DNA of 64,000 nt from Hyphomicrobium_A sp963745205. Its GTDB lineage: Bacteria; Pseudomonadota; Alphaproteobacteria; Rhizobiales; Hyphomicrobiaceae. The stretch's first letter is position 1; every line of letters begins with the position of its first letter. Shown here piece by piece: positions 1 through 8,381 of the stretch. The stretch is taken from NCBI GenBank assembly GCA_963745205.1, contig CAVUWX010000016.1, positions 1-64,000 on the forward strand, written 5' to 3'. The notes below the pieces were generated by a model. It had not been told where the DNA came from, searched no databases, and saw nothing but the letters and a program-made list of their open reading frames with translations. The position numbers and the translations under genes were made by a program.

Positions 1-2399
1 CAAGCGGTCTCGTTCGAGCCGGTGAAGGAGACGCCGCGCACGCGCGCGTCCTTGGCGAGGGCTTCGCCCAGGCGACCGCTCCCGGTGAGGATGTGGAGGA
101 CGTCCTTCGGCACGCCCGCCTCGTGCAGCAGCCGCGTCGCCAGGAAGGCGGTGATCGGCGTCTGCTCCGCAGGCTTGGCGAGAACCGTGTTGCCCGCGGC
201 GAGGGCGGCCGCCACCTGGCCGGTGAAGATGGCAAGCGGGAAATTCCACGGCGAGATGCAGGCGAATACGCCGCGACCGTTGAGCGTTAGCGTATTGCGC
301 TCGCCCGTCGGTCCGGGGAGCTGCACCGGGGCGCCGAACAGCCGGCGCGCCTCGCCGGCATAGTAGCGCAGATAGTCGACTGCCTCGCGCACGTCGCCCT
401 GCGCGCCGTCGAGCGTCTTGCCGGCCTCACGCACGATCACCGCCATCAATTTCGCGCGGTCGCGCTCGAACAAATCTGCTGCGGCCTCGAGGATCTCTGC
501 GCGCACGGCGCCGCCGCGCGCGTTCCAGGCGTGCTGAGCCTTTGTGGCGCTGTCGATGGCGGCATCGGCTTGGGCCGGCGTGGTGATACGCACCGTACCG
601 ATGCGCTCGCGCCGGTCGTGCGGGCAGGTGATAAGGCTCGCCGAATCGCCGCCGGCCGTCGTCTGCCCGGCGATGATTGGACCGGCGTCGAAGGTCTCGT
701 CTAGAGCGGTGGTCATACTCGCGAGCAGCTCTGAGCGCACGCTGCGCTCGGTCAGCGCCAGGCCCGAGGCGGCCTTGCGCGGCAGATAGATGTCGCGCGG
801 GCGGGGGAATGCCCGGTCCGGTGCGGCGGCCGCCGCGCGCTCACGCTCGGCCGTCTCGACCGGATCGCGGATGATGTCGGCGACGGGGGCCTCGTCGTCG
901 GCGAGCCGGTTGACGAAAGAGGTGTTGGCGCCGTTCTCCAAGAGCCGCCGCACGAGATAGGCGAGCAGCGCCTCGTGCTCGCCGACGGGGGCGTAGATGC
1001 GGCACGGACGCCCGATGCCCCCCTCGCCGATGATGCCCTCGTAGATCGCCTCGCCCATGCCGTGCAGGCGCTGGAACTCGAACACGGCGGGGCCGCCGGC
1101 GACATGCGTCGCTGCAAGCGCGTGCGCATTGTGGGTGGCAAACTGCGGATAGAAGGCCTTCGGGTCGCTCAAGAGCAGGCGCACGCAAGCGAGGTAGGAA
1201 ACGTCGGTGTTGAGCTTGCGCGTGAACACGGGATAGTCGGCGAGCGCGCGCTCCTGCGCCCATTTAATCTCGCTGTCCCAGTAGGCGCCCTTGACGAGGC
1301 GGACGGGAATGCGCTTGCCCGTGCGCTCGGCGAGACGCCGCAGCCAGCGCAGCGCGGGGACGGCGCGCTTGCCGTAGGCCTGCACGGCGAGGCCGAGCCC
1401 GTTCCAGCCGTCGAGCGCGGAGTCGGTGAAGGCGGCGGCGAAATGGTGCAGGGTCGGGTCGAGGCGGTCCTGCTCCTCGGCGTCGATCGTGAGCGACAAC
1501 CCGCGCGAGCGCGCCGCGCGCGCCAGGCTCAGAAGCCTCGGTGTAAGCTCCTCGTCGAGGCGGTGCTCCTTGCCCGGCTCGAAGCGCGGGTGCAGGGCAG
1601 ACAGCTTCACCGACAGGCCCGGGCGCCGATAGAGCGCATCAACGTGCATGGTGGCGAATGGCCCTGCCGCGTTGCCGATGGCGTCGATTGCCGTCATGTA
1701 GCGCTCGAAGTAGGCGCCCGCATCCGTCTGCGTGCGCGCGCCTTCGCCGAGCATGTCGTAGGAGAACAGGTAGCCCTTGTCCTCGTAGTCCTGCGCGCGC
1801 ACCAGCGCATCCTTGATGGTGCGCCCGAGCACGAACTGGTCGCCCAGCACCTTCACCGCCTGACGCACGGCCTGGCGGATCACCGGCTCGCCGGAACGCG
1901 CGACGAGCCGCTTGATCGCGTCGATGGGGTTTGACCCACGCGCCGACTTGAGCTTGACCACGCGCCCCGTGAGCAGCAGCGCCCAGGTCGAGGCGTTGAC
2001 GAACAGGCTGTCGGAGTGCCCGAGGTGGCGTTGCCAGTCGCCGCCGGCGATCTTTTCGGCGATGAGCTCGTCCGCGGTCTCGCTGTCGGGGATCCTGAGC
2101 AGCGCCTCCGCGATGCACATTAGGATGACACCTTCCTCGCTCGATAGCCCGTACTCGCGCATGAAGGCATCGACGCCGGCGTGCTTGTCCTGGCTCGCGC
2201 GGGCGGAATGGACGAGCCGGCGCGCGATATCGGACGAGCGGCGCCGCTCGTCCTCGCTGAAGACGGCGCGCTCGAGCAGGCGGTCGAGCAGCCGCGTCTC
2301 ATCGATCAGGTGGTGCGCCGCGATTTCGTCGCGCGGCGGCAGCAACTGCGCGGTCTCCCGCACCGCTCCACTCGGCTCGGCCATCTTCACTGCGCCCAT
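1..2399 (-). CDS. putA: Bifunctional proline dehydrogenase / P5C dehydrogenase PutA (partial, C-terminus outside window)
   Basis: PutA oxidises proline to glutamate in two steps: an FAD proline dehydrogenase, then an NAD-dependent aldehyde dehydrogenase. About 799 codons are visible without interruption. The proline dehydrogenase barrel carries VKGAYWDSEIKWAQ near residue 370 and LLENGANTSFVN near 485. The aldehyde dehydrogenase part follows, with SPWNFPLAI near residue 714. The gene runs off the left edge before the catalytic cysteine region, so roughly 200-250 residues are missing from view. There is no N-terminal ribbon-helix-helix DNA-binding domain, so this PutA should be enzymatic only and not its own repressor. 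I chose the ATG at 2399 because AAGGG lies about 5 bases upstream; an in-frame ATG at 2384 is the alternative. It is divergent from panC. Confidence 0.95.
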   Translation of the reverse strand, partial: MGAVKMAEPSGAVRETAQLLPPRDEIAAHHLIDETRLLDRLLERAVFSEDERRRSSDIARRLVHSARASQDKHAGVDAFMREYGLSSEEGVILMCIAEALLRIPDSETADELIAEKIAGGDWQRHLGHSDSLFVNASTWALLLTGRVVKLKSARGSNPIDAIKRLVARSGEPVIRQAVRQAVKVLGDQFVLGRTIKDALVRAQDYEDKGYLFSYDMLGEGARTQTDAGAYFERYMTAIDAIGNAAGPFATMHVDALYRRPGLSVKLSALHPRFEPGKEHRLDEELTPRLLSLARAARSRGLSLTIDAEEQDRLDPTLHHFAAAFTDSALDGWNGLGLAVQAYGKRAVPALRWLRRLAERTGKRIPVRLVKGAYWDSEIKWAQERALADYPVFTRKLNTDVSYLACVRLLLSDPKAFYPQFATHNAHALAATHVAGGPAVFEFQRLHGMGEAIYEGIIGEGGIGRPCRIYAPVGEHEALLAYLVRRLLENGANTSFVNRLADDEAPVADIIRDPVETAERERAAAAAPDRAFPRPRDIYLPRKAASGLALTERSVRSELLASMTTALDETFDAGPIIAGQTTAGGDSASLITCPHDRRERIGTVRITTPAQADAAIDSATKAQHAWNARGGAVRAEILEAAADLFERDRAKLMAVIVREAGKTLDGAQGDVREAVDYLRYYAGEARRLFGAPVQLPGPTGERNTLTLNGRGVFACISPWNFPLAIFTGQVAAALAAGNTVLAKPAEQTPITAFLATRLLHEAGVPKDVLHILTGSGRLGEALAKDARVRGVSFTGSNETA

Positions 2400-2554
2400 G
2401 CTGCCCTTAAAGTCGCCCAGCCCGCCCAATTCGATATGGGGGATGCTAGCAAATCGGCAAAGGGTGCGCTTGCCGACACGCCTGCTCCTCCACTCTTGAC
2501 GCGGGGCATTGGGTGGATGACCTTCGCGCCCGATTTAGGGAAGAGAAGCTGCCC

Positions 2555-3499
2555 GTGGCGCGCGCCAAGCCGGAAGTCGTCCGCACCGTTGCCGAGCTAC
2601 GCCACGTCGTCGCCGGCTGGCGGCGAGATGGCCGGCGCGTGGCGCTCGTTCCCACCATGGGCGCGTTGCATCAGGGCCACGTGGCACTCGTGCGCCGCGC
2701 TGCCTCACTCGCCGACCACACCATCGTCTCGATCTTCGTCAACCCGACGCAGTTCGCCCCCCACGAGGACCTCGCGCGCTACCCAAGAGACGAGGCGGCC
2801 GATCTTGTCCGGCTCGCGGCCGAGTCCTGTGATCTCGTGTGGGCGCCCGCGGCTGCCGAGATGTATCCGGAAGGATTTGCCACTCGCGTCGTACCGGCCG
2901 GCGCGGCGCTCGGCCTCGAGGCGGATGTGCGCCCGCACTTCTTCGGCGGCGTCGCGACGGTATGCAGCAAGCTATTTGGGGCGGCGACCCCCGACCTCGC
3001 GGTGTTCGGCGAGAAGGACTACCAGCAGCTCTGCGTCATTAAGCAGATGGTGCGCGACCTCGACATGAACCTCGAGATTGTCGGCGAGCCGACAGTGCGC
3101 GAGGCGGACGGGCTCGCGTTGTCCTCGCGCAACGCCTACCTCACCGCGACCGAACGCAAGATCGCTCCGGCTTTGTATCGTGTCCTCGCCGAGGTTGCGA
3201 CTAAGGCCGCCGCGATCGCGCGTGGCGAAGACACGGGCCGCGGCTCGAAGCGCCCGCGGCCCTCGGCGCTCGTGCCCGATCCGTTTAACCGCGGTGAGCC
3301 GCAACTGGCGCAGCTCGAGGTGCTGTGCGAAGAAACGGCACTCGCCATCGCGCGGGCCGGATTCAACAAGATCGACTACGTCGCGGTGCGCGAGGCAGAG
3401 ACCATGAAAGTGGTCAGCCGCACGGCCGATCGGCCCCTGCGCGTGCTGGCCGCGGCGCGGCTCGGCGCGACGCGCCTCATCGACAACGTTTCGGCGTAA
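2555..3499 (+). CDS. panC: Pantothenate synthetase PanC
   Basis: PanC condenses pantoate with beta-alanine using ATP, the last step of pantothenate (vitamin B5 / CoA precursor) synthesis, in the cytoplasm. The nucleotidyltransferase signature PTMGALHQGH lies at residues 33-42, followed by SIFVNPTQF, FGEKDYQQL and LSSRNAYL, so the catalytic core is complete. I chose GTG 2555 because AGGGAAGAG sits about 9 bases before it; an in-frame GTG at 2513 would add 14 residues but has no visible ribosome site. At 314 residues it is longer than most homologues (about 280-300), because residues about 224-250 form a proline/arginine-rich insertion in the C-terminal domain. It is divergent from putA and appears to be a single gene. 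Confidence 0.94.
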   Translation: MARAKPEVVRTVAELRHVVAGWRRDGRRVALVPTMGALHQGHVALVRRAASLADHTIVSIFVNPTQFAPHEDLARYPRDEAADLVRLAAESCDLVWAPAAAEMYPEGFATRVVPAGAALGLEADVRPHFFGGVATVCSKLFGAATPDLAVFGEKDYQQLCVIKQMVRDLDMNLEIVGEPTVREADGLALSSRNAYLTATERKIAPALYRVLAEVATKAAAIARGEDTGRGSKRPRPSALVPDPFNRGEPQLAQLEVLCEETALAIARAGFNKIDYVAVREAETMKVVSRTADRPLRVLAAARLGATRLIDNVSA

Positions 3500-3585
3500 G
3501 CCTTTAGCAGGCCTGCGATATTCAGGCCCAGCGGAACCAAGAACGTTCGATCGGCGTTAGCAGCTGCAGCAAAGGATGTCGTGCC

Positions 3586-3952
3586 ATGCACAGAGTTCTG
3601 ATTTGCGAGGATGAACCACTGCTCGCCGCTGACCTCGCCTCCGATCGTCGAGGAGTCGGGGCACTTTGTATGCGGCGTGTTCCATAACGCGCGCGAAGCG
3701 CTCAACAACGCGGACGAGCTCGCTCCTGATCTCGCGATCATCGACCTCAACCTCGCCGATGGCGACACCGGCGCCGCCGCTGCCCAGACGCTCCAGTCGC
3801 TGGGCATCCGCGTCATCATACTGTCGGGTCACTCAAACGTCGGCGCTGGCCTTGGGTGCGTACCGCACACGTTTGCCGCCAAGCCTGTCAGCAGGGAAGT
3901 CGTCACCCAGCTTCTCGGTCCTGCGCGCCCCAGCTCGGCAGCCCAGCCCTGA
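3586..3952 (+). pseudogene. Single-domain response regulator receiver, broken by a +1 frameshift
   Basis: This is a CheY-like receiver of about 121 residues with no output domain. It starts at ATG 3586 with MHRVLICEDEP, which holds the acidic Mg-binding residues. After DLAS the frame breaks near 3640-3643, where one extra base (CTCCGATC instead of CTCGATC) moves the rest into the next frame. The continuation reads IVEESGHFV, then the phosphoacceptor region AIIDLNLADGDTG, ILSGHS and AAKPV with the conserved lysine. The length is 3n+1, as one insertion predicts. All catalytic residues survive, so this is either a very recent pseudogene or a sequence error. The cognate kinase is not in the window. 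A hairpin with a T-run follows it. Confidence 0.75.
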
Positions 3953-3979
3953 AAATTGACAGCATCTTTTTGGCAAGCT

Positions 3980-4006
3980 GCGCGGCAAGGCCGCGCCGGC
4001 TTTTTT
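3980..4006 (+). terminator. Rho-independent terminator after the response regulator
   Basis: A perfect 7-bp stem GCGCGGC / GCCGCGC with a 3-base loop is followed by CGGC and six T residues on the plus strand. It lies 28 bases after the receiver stop and before the end of the convergent eutC, so it would end plus-strand transcripts. Confidence 0.75.
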
Positions 4007-4118
4007 GACGTTTTCAACCTTTAGAGCTCTGCTGTCAGCCTTCAGAAGCGGCTGCCAATTGGCCACCTGCGAATAGTAGGCGAGGCCGGCACGCCTCGTT
4101 GGCGCACCGAGCTGCCCG

Positions 4119-4895
4119 TCAATCCTTCGTGAGGGCCGGGACGCCCTTGCTGCCTTCCAGCTGGTGATTGCTTTCGTCCTTGAGGTGCACACCGGTGATC
4201 TGCTGCCGGAACGCCTCGCGCAGGAGCCAGTGGCCCCTGAATGCCGCCTCCTCTGCGCTCAGTCCCCCGCGGCGGATGTTGGAAATGCAGTTGCGCTCGC
4301 CGTCCTTGCGCCCGACGCGGGGGCCCCACGTCAGGTAGGCGCCGAGGCTGTCGGGCGAGGAAAGGCCCGGGCGCTCGCCAATGAGCACGAACACGGCGCG
4401 CGCGCCGAGCAGCTCGCCGGCATCATCGCCGAGCGCTACGCGCCCCTGATCGGCGAGCAGGATCGGACCAAGGCTCCAGCCGCTTTTGCGCGCGAGCGGC
4501 AGGAAGGCCGCGATCACCGCAGCAGCGTTCGCGCTGACGCCCGTCGAGGAAAGACCGTCCGCAACCAGAATAAGCAGATCCGGCGACGGGCCTGCCATCG
4601 CTGCGAGGCAGCCGCGTGCTTCGGGGCTCAGGCGCCGTCCGAGGTCGGGCCGGCGCAGATAGGTGTCGCGGTCGCCAGCAGCGCTCTCGATGCGAACGGT
4701 CTTGAGCTTGAGAGCAGCGAGCGCCTCTTCGATGGGAGCCCAGTCGAGAGGCCTCGTCACCGCATCACGCGCCTGCGCGTGCGCCATGGAGAATCTCAGC
4801 ACTTCGCGGATCGGTAGCGCCGAACCGGCCCGTCCCAGTCCGATGCGTGCGTCGGTGAAGCGGCGCAGCACTGTCCAGGGGCTGTCCGACGTCAT
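4119..4895 (-). CDS. eutC: Ethanolamine ammonia-lyase small subunit EutC
   Basis: EutC is the light chain of the adenosylcobalamin-dependent lyase that splits ethanolamine into acetaldehyde and ammonia. The 258-residue protein has the family features: TDARIGLGRAGSALP near the N-terminus, an Asp/Gly-rich central part containing LILVADGLSST, and ERPGLSSPDSLGAYLTWGP followed by RNCISNIR near the C-terminus. It is somewhat shorter than the E. coli protein (295 residues), mostly at the N-terminus. The start codon overlaps the eutB stop as ATGA, which points to translational coupling and equal subunit synthesis. No eutA reactivase, permease or microcompartment gene is next to it in this window. Confidence 0.93.
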   Translation of the reverse strand: MTSDSPWTVLRRFTDARIGLGRAGSALPIREVLRFSMAHAQARDAVTRPLDWAPIEEALAALKLKTVRIESAAGDRDTYLRRPDLGRRLSPEARGCLAAMAGPSPDLLILVADGLSSTGVSANAAAVIAAFLPLARKSGWSLGPILLADQGRVALGDDAGELLGARAVFVLIGERPGLSSPDSLGAYLTWGPRVGRKDGERNCISNIRRGGLSAEEAAFRGHWLLREAFRQQITGVHLKDESNHQLEGSKGVPALTKD

Positions 4896-6274
4896 GCGGC
4901 AAGACCTTGGACGTGGTCGAGCAGAGCGTGTTTGGCTTGGCCGACAAGCCGGCCGTTCTCGTCCGCCAACCCCATGCGCTCGAGCCAACCCTCGAACTCG
5001 GGCGCACGCCGCAAGCCCAGCGCCTCGCGCACGTAGAGGGCATCATGGAAAGAGGTCGACTGATAGTTGAGCATGATGTCGTCGGCGCCGGGCACACCCA
5101 TAACGAACGTCACGCCCGCTGCACCGAGCAGCATGAGGAGCACATCCATGTCGTCCTGATCGGCCTCGGCGTGGTTGGTGTAACAGACGTCGCAGCCCAT
5201 CGGCAGGCCCAAGAGTTTGCCGCAGAAATGGTCCTCGAGGCCGGCGCGAATGATCTCCTTGCCGTTGTAAAGGTACTCGGGACCGATGAAGCCGACGACG
5301 GAGTTAACGAGGAGGGGCTTGAACTCGCGCGCGACCGCGTAGGCACGCGCTTCGAGCGTCTGCTGGTCGACGCCGTGATGGGCGTCGGCCGACAACGCGG
5401 AGCCCTGGCCCGTCTCGAAATACATGACGTTGTCGCCGACGGTGCCGCGCTTCAAGCCGAGCGCCGCTTCGCGCGCCTCGCGCAGCATCGCGAGCGTTAC
5501 CCCGAACGAGGTGTTCACCGCCTCCGTGCCGCCGACCGACTGGAACACGAGATCGATCGGCGCCCCGCGACGCATGGCTTCGATCGAGGTCGTCACGTGG
5601 GTGAGCACGCAAGCCTGGGTCGGAATCTCGAAGCGGTGGATGATGTCGTCGAGCATCGCGAGGAGATCGATGATTCCCGCCACGTTGTCGCTTGCCGGAT
5701 TGACGCCGATCACGGCATCGCCGCATCCGAGCATGAGGCCGTCGACGATGGAGGCCGCGATACCGCGCCTGTCGTCGGTGGGATGATTGGGCTGGAGGCG
5801 CACCGCCATCCGCCCCTTGAGCCCGATCGTGTCGCGAAACCGCGTGACGACCTCCGCCTTGCGCGCCGCCAGGATGAGATCCTGGTTGCGCATGATCTTG
5901 GACGTGGCAGCGGCCATCTCGGGGGTGATCCCGGGTGCGAGCCAGGCAAGGACCTCGGTCGTGGCGGCTTCCGACAGCAGCCAGTCGCGGAATTCGCCGA
6001 CCGTCATCTGCGAAACGGGCGCGAAGGCCGCCGTATCGTGGCGGTCCATGATGAGGCGGGTCACGTCGCAGCTCTCGTAGGGGATGACGGCCTCGCTGAG
6101 GAACCGCTTCAGTGGAACGTCGGCGAGCGCCATTTTGGCAGCGACATTCTCCGCGGCGCTTCTAGCGGCGACTCCAGCGAGAACATCACCCGATCGCAAT
6201 GGCGTCGCCTTGGCCATCAGCTCCTTCAAGTCGCAGAACCGGTACGACACCTGTTGCCACGCCGCATGGTACAC
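4892..6274 (-). CDS. eutB: Ethanolamine ammonia-lyase large subunit EutB
   Basis: EutB is the heavy, substrate- and B12-binding TIM-barrel subunit of ethanolamine ammonia-lyase. The chain aligns with E. coli EutB nearly end to end: LRSGDVLAGVAA, RLQPNHPTDD, GDAVIGVNP, YFETGQGSALSA, VGFIGPEYLYN and DDIMLNYQSTSFHD. I chose GTG 6274, because AGGGAGAG lies 7 bases upstream and the resulting 460 residues match the family length (453 in E. coli). In-frame starts at 6304 (ATG) and 6361 (GTG) lack a ribosome site and would add non-homologous residues. It is the first gene of a two-gene eutBC unit and probably supplies nitrogen or carbon from ethanolamine without a microcompartment. Confidence 0.95.
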   Translation of the reverse strand: MYHAAWQQVSYRFCDLKELMAKATPLRSGDVLAGVAARSAAENVAAKMALADVPLKRFLSEAVIPYESCDVTRLIMDRHDTAAFAPVSQMTVGEFRDWLLSEAATTEVLAWLAPGITPEMAAATSKIMRNQDLILAARKAEVVTRFRDTIGLKGRMAVRLQPNHPTDDRRGIAASIVDGLMLGCGDAVIGVNPASDNVAGIIDLLAMLDDIIHRFEIPTQACVLTHVTTSIEAMRRGAPIDLVFQSVGGTEAVNTSFGVTLAMLREAREAALGLKRGTVGDNVMYFETGQGSALSADAHHGVDQQTLEARAYAVAREFKPLLVNSVVGFIGPEYLYNGKEIIRAGLEDHFCGKLLGLPMGCDVCYTNHAEADQDDMDVLLMLLGAAGVTFVMGVPGADDIMLNYQSTSFHDALYVREALGLRRAPEFEGWLERMGLADENGRLVGQAKHALLDHVQGLAA

Positions 6275-6375
6275 GGGGGTGCTCTCCCTGACCGATCCGA
6301 TCATCGCATCATAGCCGAGGGAGTGCGGCGCTTTCAAAGCGGCCGGCCTCTTCGTCCCCACCGACGAGCAGATGC

Positions 6376-8061
6376 CTACCTTGACATGTTGGCCGCGGGT
6401 TCTTGCCGGAGGGAGGCATCGCGCGTGACGGGCTCAATCTCGCCCGGACGCCACGTCTTGGCGAAGAAGGGCTCGAGCGGGCTGTAGAGGCGCAGGATCA
6501 CGAACCAGCCCTTTCCGGGAACCGTCTTGATCCAGTTGCTCTCCTCTGCGCCGGAGGGCTTGCTCGGCGAAAAGTAGACCGTGGTCGAGCCGTCCTCGCT
6601 CACCACCGCTGCCGGGCTCGGAAAGCTCTGCGAGCCTGCGCGCGGAAAACGCTGCTCTGTCTGCAGCATGGATCTTGTCTCGTTGTCGTAAACAGTCAGC
6701 GACCAGAACTTCGCTGCTGGAATGTCGGAAGGTAGCTTCACCTTGTAGGTCTTGCCGCCGTCGAACGGCTCCCCGCTCGAATCGAGGATGCCGAACAGGT
6801 ATTGCGAGCCGACGTCGGGCAGACGCATGACCATCGCCGGCGTCACGCCGGTCGCGGCGTAGAAGAAGGCCGCGCGCGCGTCGAGCGTGCGCGCTCCCGT
6901 GTAGGGGAACTGCTTCACGCCCTCCTTGGTGATCTCGGGCGGCGGGCGCGTGAAGTCGTAGCCCCCGACGAACAGCGGATTGAGCCATTTCGAGGCGGGG
7001 CCATAATAGGCGAAGCCTTCCTGTTCGCGCGGACGCAAGGCTAGCGTGCGCGCCGACGCGTTGCCGATGGCGACGGCATCGGCGAGGATCTTGCGCATGC
7101 GCGCGTCCGGATTGAACGGCTTACCCTTGACGATGCCGACCGCTGCGAACTCGCCGCCGATCTCCGGCTCGAGCGCCTCGGCCGGCTGCTCCTGCACGAG
7201 CGCATCGAGCATCTCGTAATAGGAGAAGTCGTTGGGCGGGATGGTGTTCATGAAAAGTCCGGTGCCCTCGACGAACTTCGGCGAAGTGGGCTTGCTCAGG
7301 TCGGCGAGCGGTCCTTTGCCAGTGAGGAACGTGCCGATGCTGGTTCCGTAGGAGCCAGGAACGTACGGGTAGATCTTGAGCGAGCGCTTGATGGTGGCAA
7401 CGGCAGGCGCGTGATCGTTGTTCTCTAGGAACGCGCGTCCGAGCAGCGCTACCGACGTGGTGGTCGGCCGGCCGATGAAATAGCCGCCGTCCGGAAGCGG
7501 CCCGCTATAGCCCGGCGGCAACAGCAGATACTTGCCGCCCGTTCCGCGGTCCGGTCCCGGCGTGCCGAAGTCGATCACCCAGCGGAACCACAGATCGTCG
7601 AAGAGGCCGAGCGTGCCGGGCGGCGTCTCGACGACGAGCGGCCCATTGCTGAGGTTGAGGTTGCTGAAGAAATAGATGGTGTCGGCGTTGGCGGTGAGGA
7701 ACAGGGAGCGGGCGTCCATCAGCCCGGAGAAGATCAGGACGTCGTTGTCGGCGACGCCCGCCTCCCGGATGCCCTTGCGCGCCGCGAACATCGACACGCC
7801 GCGCAGTCCTTCGAGGAAGGACGAGACGCCACGTTTCAGATCGAGCTCGTCGTAGACCTTCTGTGCGGTCTCGGAGGTCGGAACTCCATTGGGAAATTGC
7901 AGGATTCCGATGGAGGTATCGACCGCGGCCGGGGTGGTGATCGATTGCGGGATGGGCGTCGTTGTGGATTCCGCCAAGGCTGCGCCGGGCGCAATCGCCG
8001 CCAGGGCGATGAGACCAGCCCGCAGGGGGGCGCGAAATCTAGGAGGCCAATCGACAGACAT
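6376..8061 (-). CDS. Secreted DUF1254/DUF1214 domain protein
   Basis: This is a 561-residue exported protein of unknown biochemical function. Residues 1-30 form a signal peptide (basic start, then LIALAAIAPGAALA with cleavage after ALA). The DUF1254 module follows at about residues 80-210 (NADTIYFFSNLNLSNGPLVV, DDLWFRWVIDFG), and the DUF1214 module at about 430-545 (PAAKFWSLTVYDNETRSML, and NWIKTVPGKGWFVILRLYSP). These two domains commonly occur together in proteins of this length. It lies 101 bases upstream of eutB on the same strand and could share a transcript, but there is no known link to ethanolamine. A long, hairpin-rich space separates it from the divergent MFS gene. Confidence 0.88.
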   Translation of the reverse strand: MSVDWPPRFRAPLRAGLIALAAIAPGAALAESTTTPIPQSITTPAAVDTSIGILQFPNGVPTSETAQKVYDELDLKRGVSSFLEGLRGVSMFAARKGIREAGVADNDVLIFSGLMDARSLFLTANADTIYFFSNLNLSNGPLVVETPPGTLGLFDDLWFRWVIDFGTPGPDRGTGGKYLLLPPGYSGPLPDGGYFIGRPTTTSVALLGRAFLENNDHAPAVATIKRSLKIYPYVPGSYGTSIGTFLTGKGPLADLSKPTSPKFVEGTGLFMNTIPPNDFSYYEMLDALVQEQPAEALEPEIGGEFAAVGIVKGKPFNPDARMRKILADAVAIGNASARTLALRPREQEGFAYYGPASKWLNPLFVGGYDFTRPPPEITKEGVKQFPYTGARTLDARAAFFYAATGVTPAMVMRLPDVGSQYLFGILDSSGEPFDGGKTYKVKLPSDIPAAKFWSLTVYDNETRSMLQTEQRFPRAGSQSFPSPAAVVSEDGSTTVYFSPSKPSGAEESNWIKTVPGKGWFVILRLYSPLEPFFAKTWRPGEIEPVTRDASLRQEPAANMSR

Positions 8062-8381
8062 TTGAAACCCCCGCCTTCATAGGCGCTGGCGGAAGCGCGC
8101 CGCGCCGACTGCTTGAAACGCACACAGTCGCCGATTTGCGTGAATTCGGCGTTGAACGAGCCCCTCGAATTGCAAATATGCTGCAATCGAGGGGGGCGCC
8201 GGCGAGCCTTGCAGCGCGCTTCCGGCGGCGGCTGCGGGTCGCGCTTCAAAAGCGCGCAAAGGCGATCTAGATCAATTCGCTTTTGCGCAAACCCGTGACC
8301 ATAACTCGACCTCGAGCCTTGCCGGCGACGCATCCGACGAGAAATCCGGGGACCTTCGCGAACTACGAGGAAACTGCACGC
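8062..8381. promoter_or_regulatory. Divergent intergenic region with a strong hairpin
   Basis: These 320 bases between the DUF1254 gene (minus) and the MFS gene (plus) contain no convincing gene. At 8161-8194 is a near-perfect hairpin: CCCCTCG and ATTGCA pair with TGCAAT and CGAGGGG across a 7-base loop, with one bulged A. A second small hairpin GCGCTT/AAGCGC lies near 8242-8256, and a GATCTAGATC palindrome at about 8262-8271. They could be operators, a structured leader of the MFS gene, or a small RNA; the sequence alone does not decide. Confidence 0.4.

Noticed and set aside
4907..6487. 526-codon frame opposite eutB
   Set aside because: A mirror of eutB codon bias; the product shows no family and eutB is unmistakable on the other strand.
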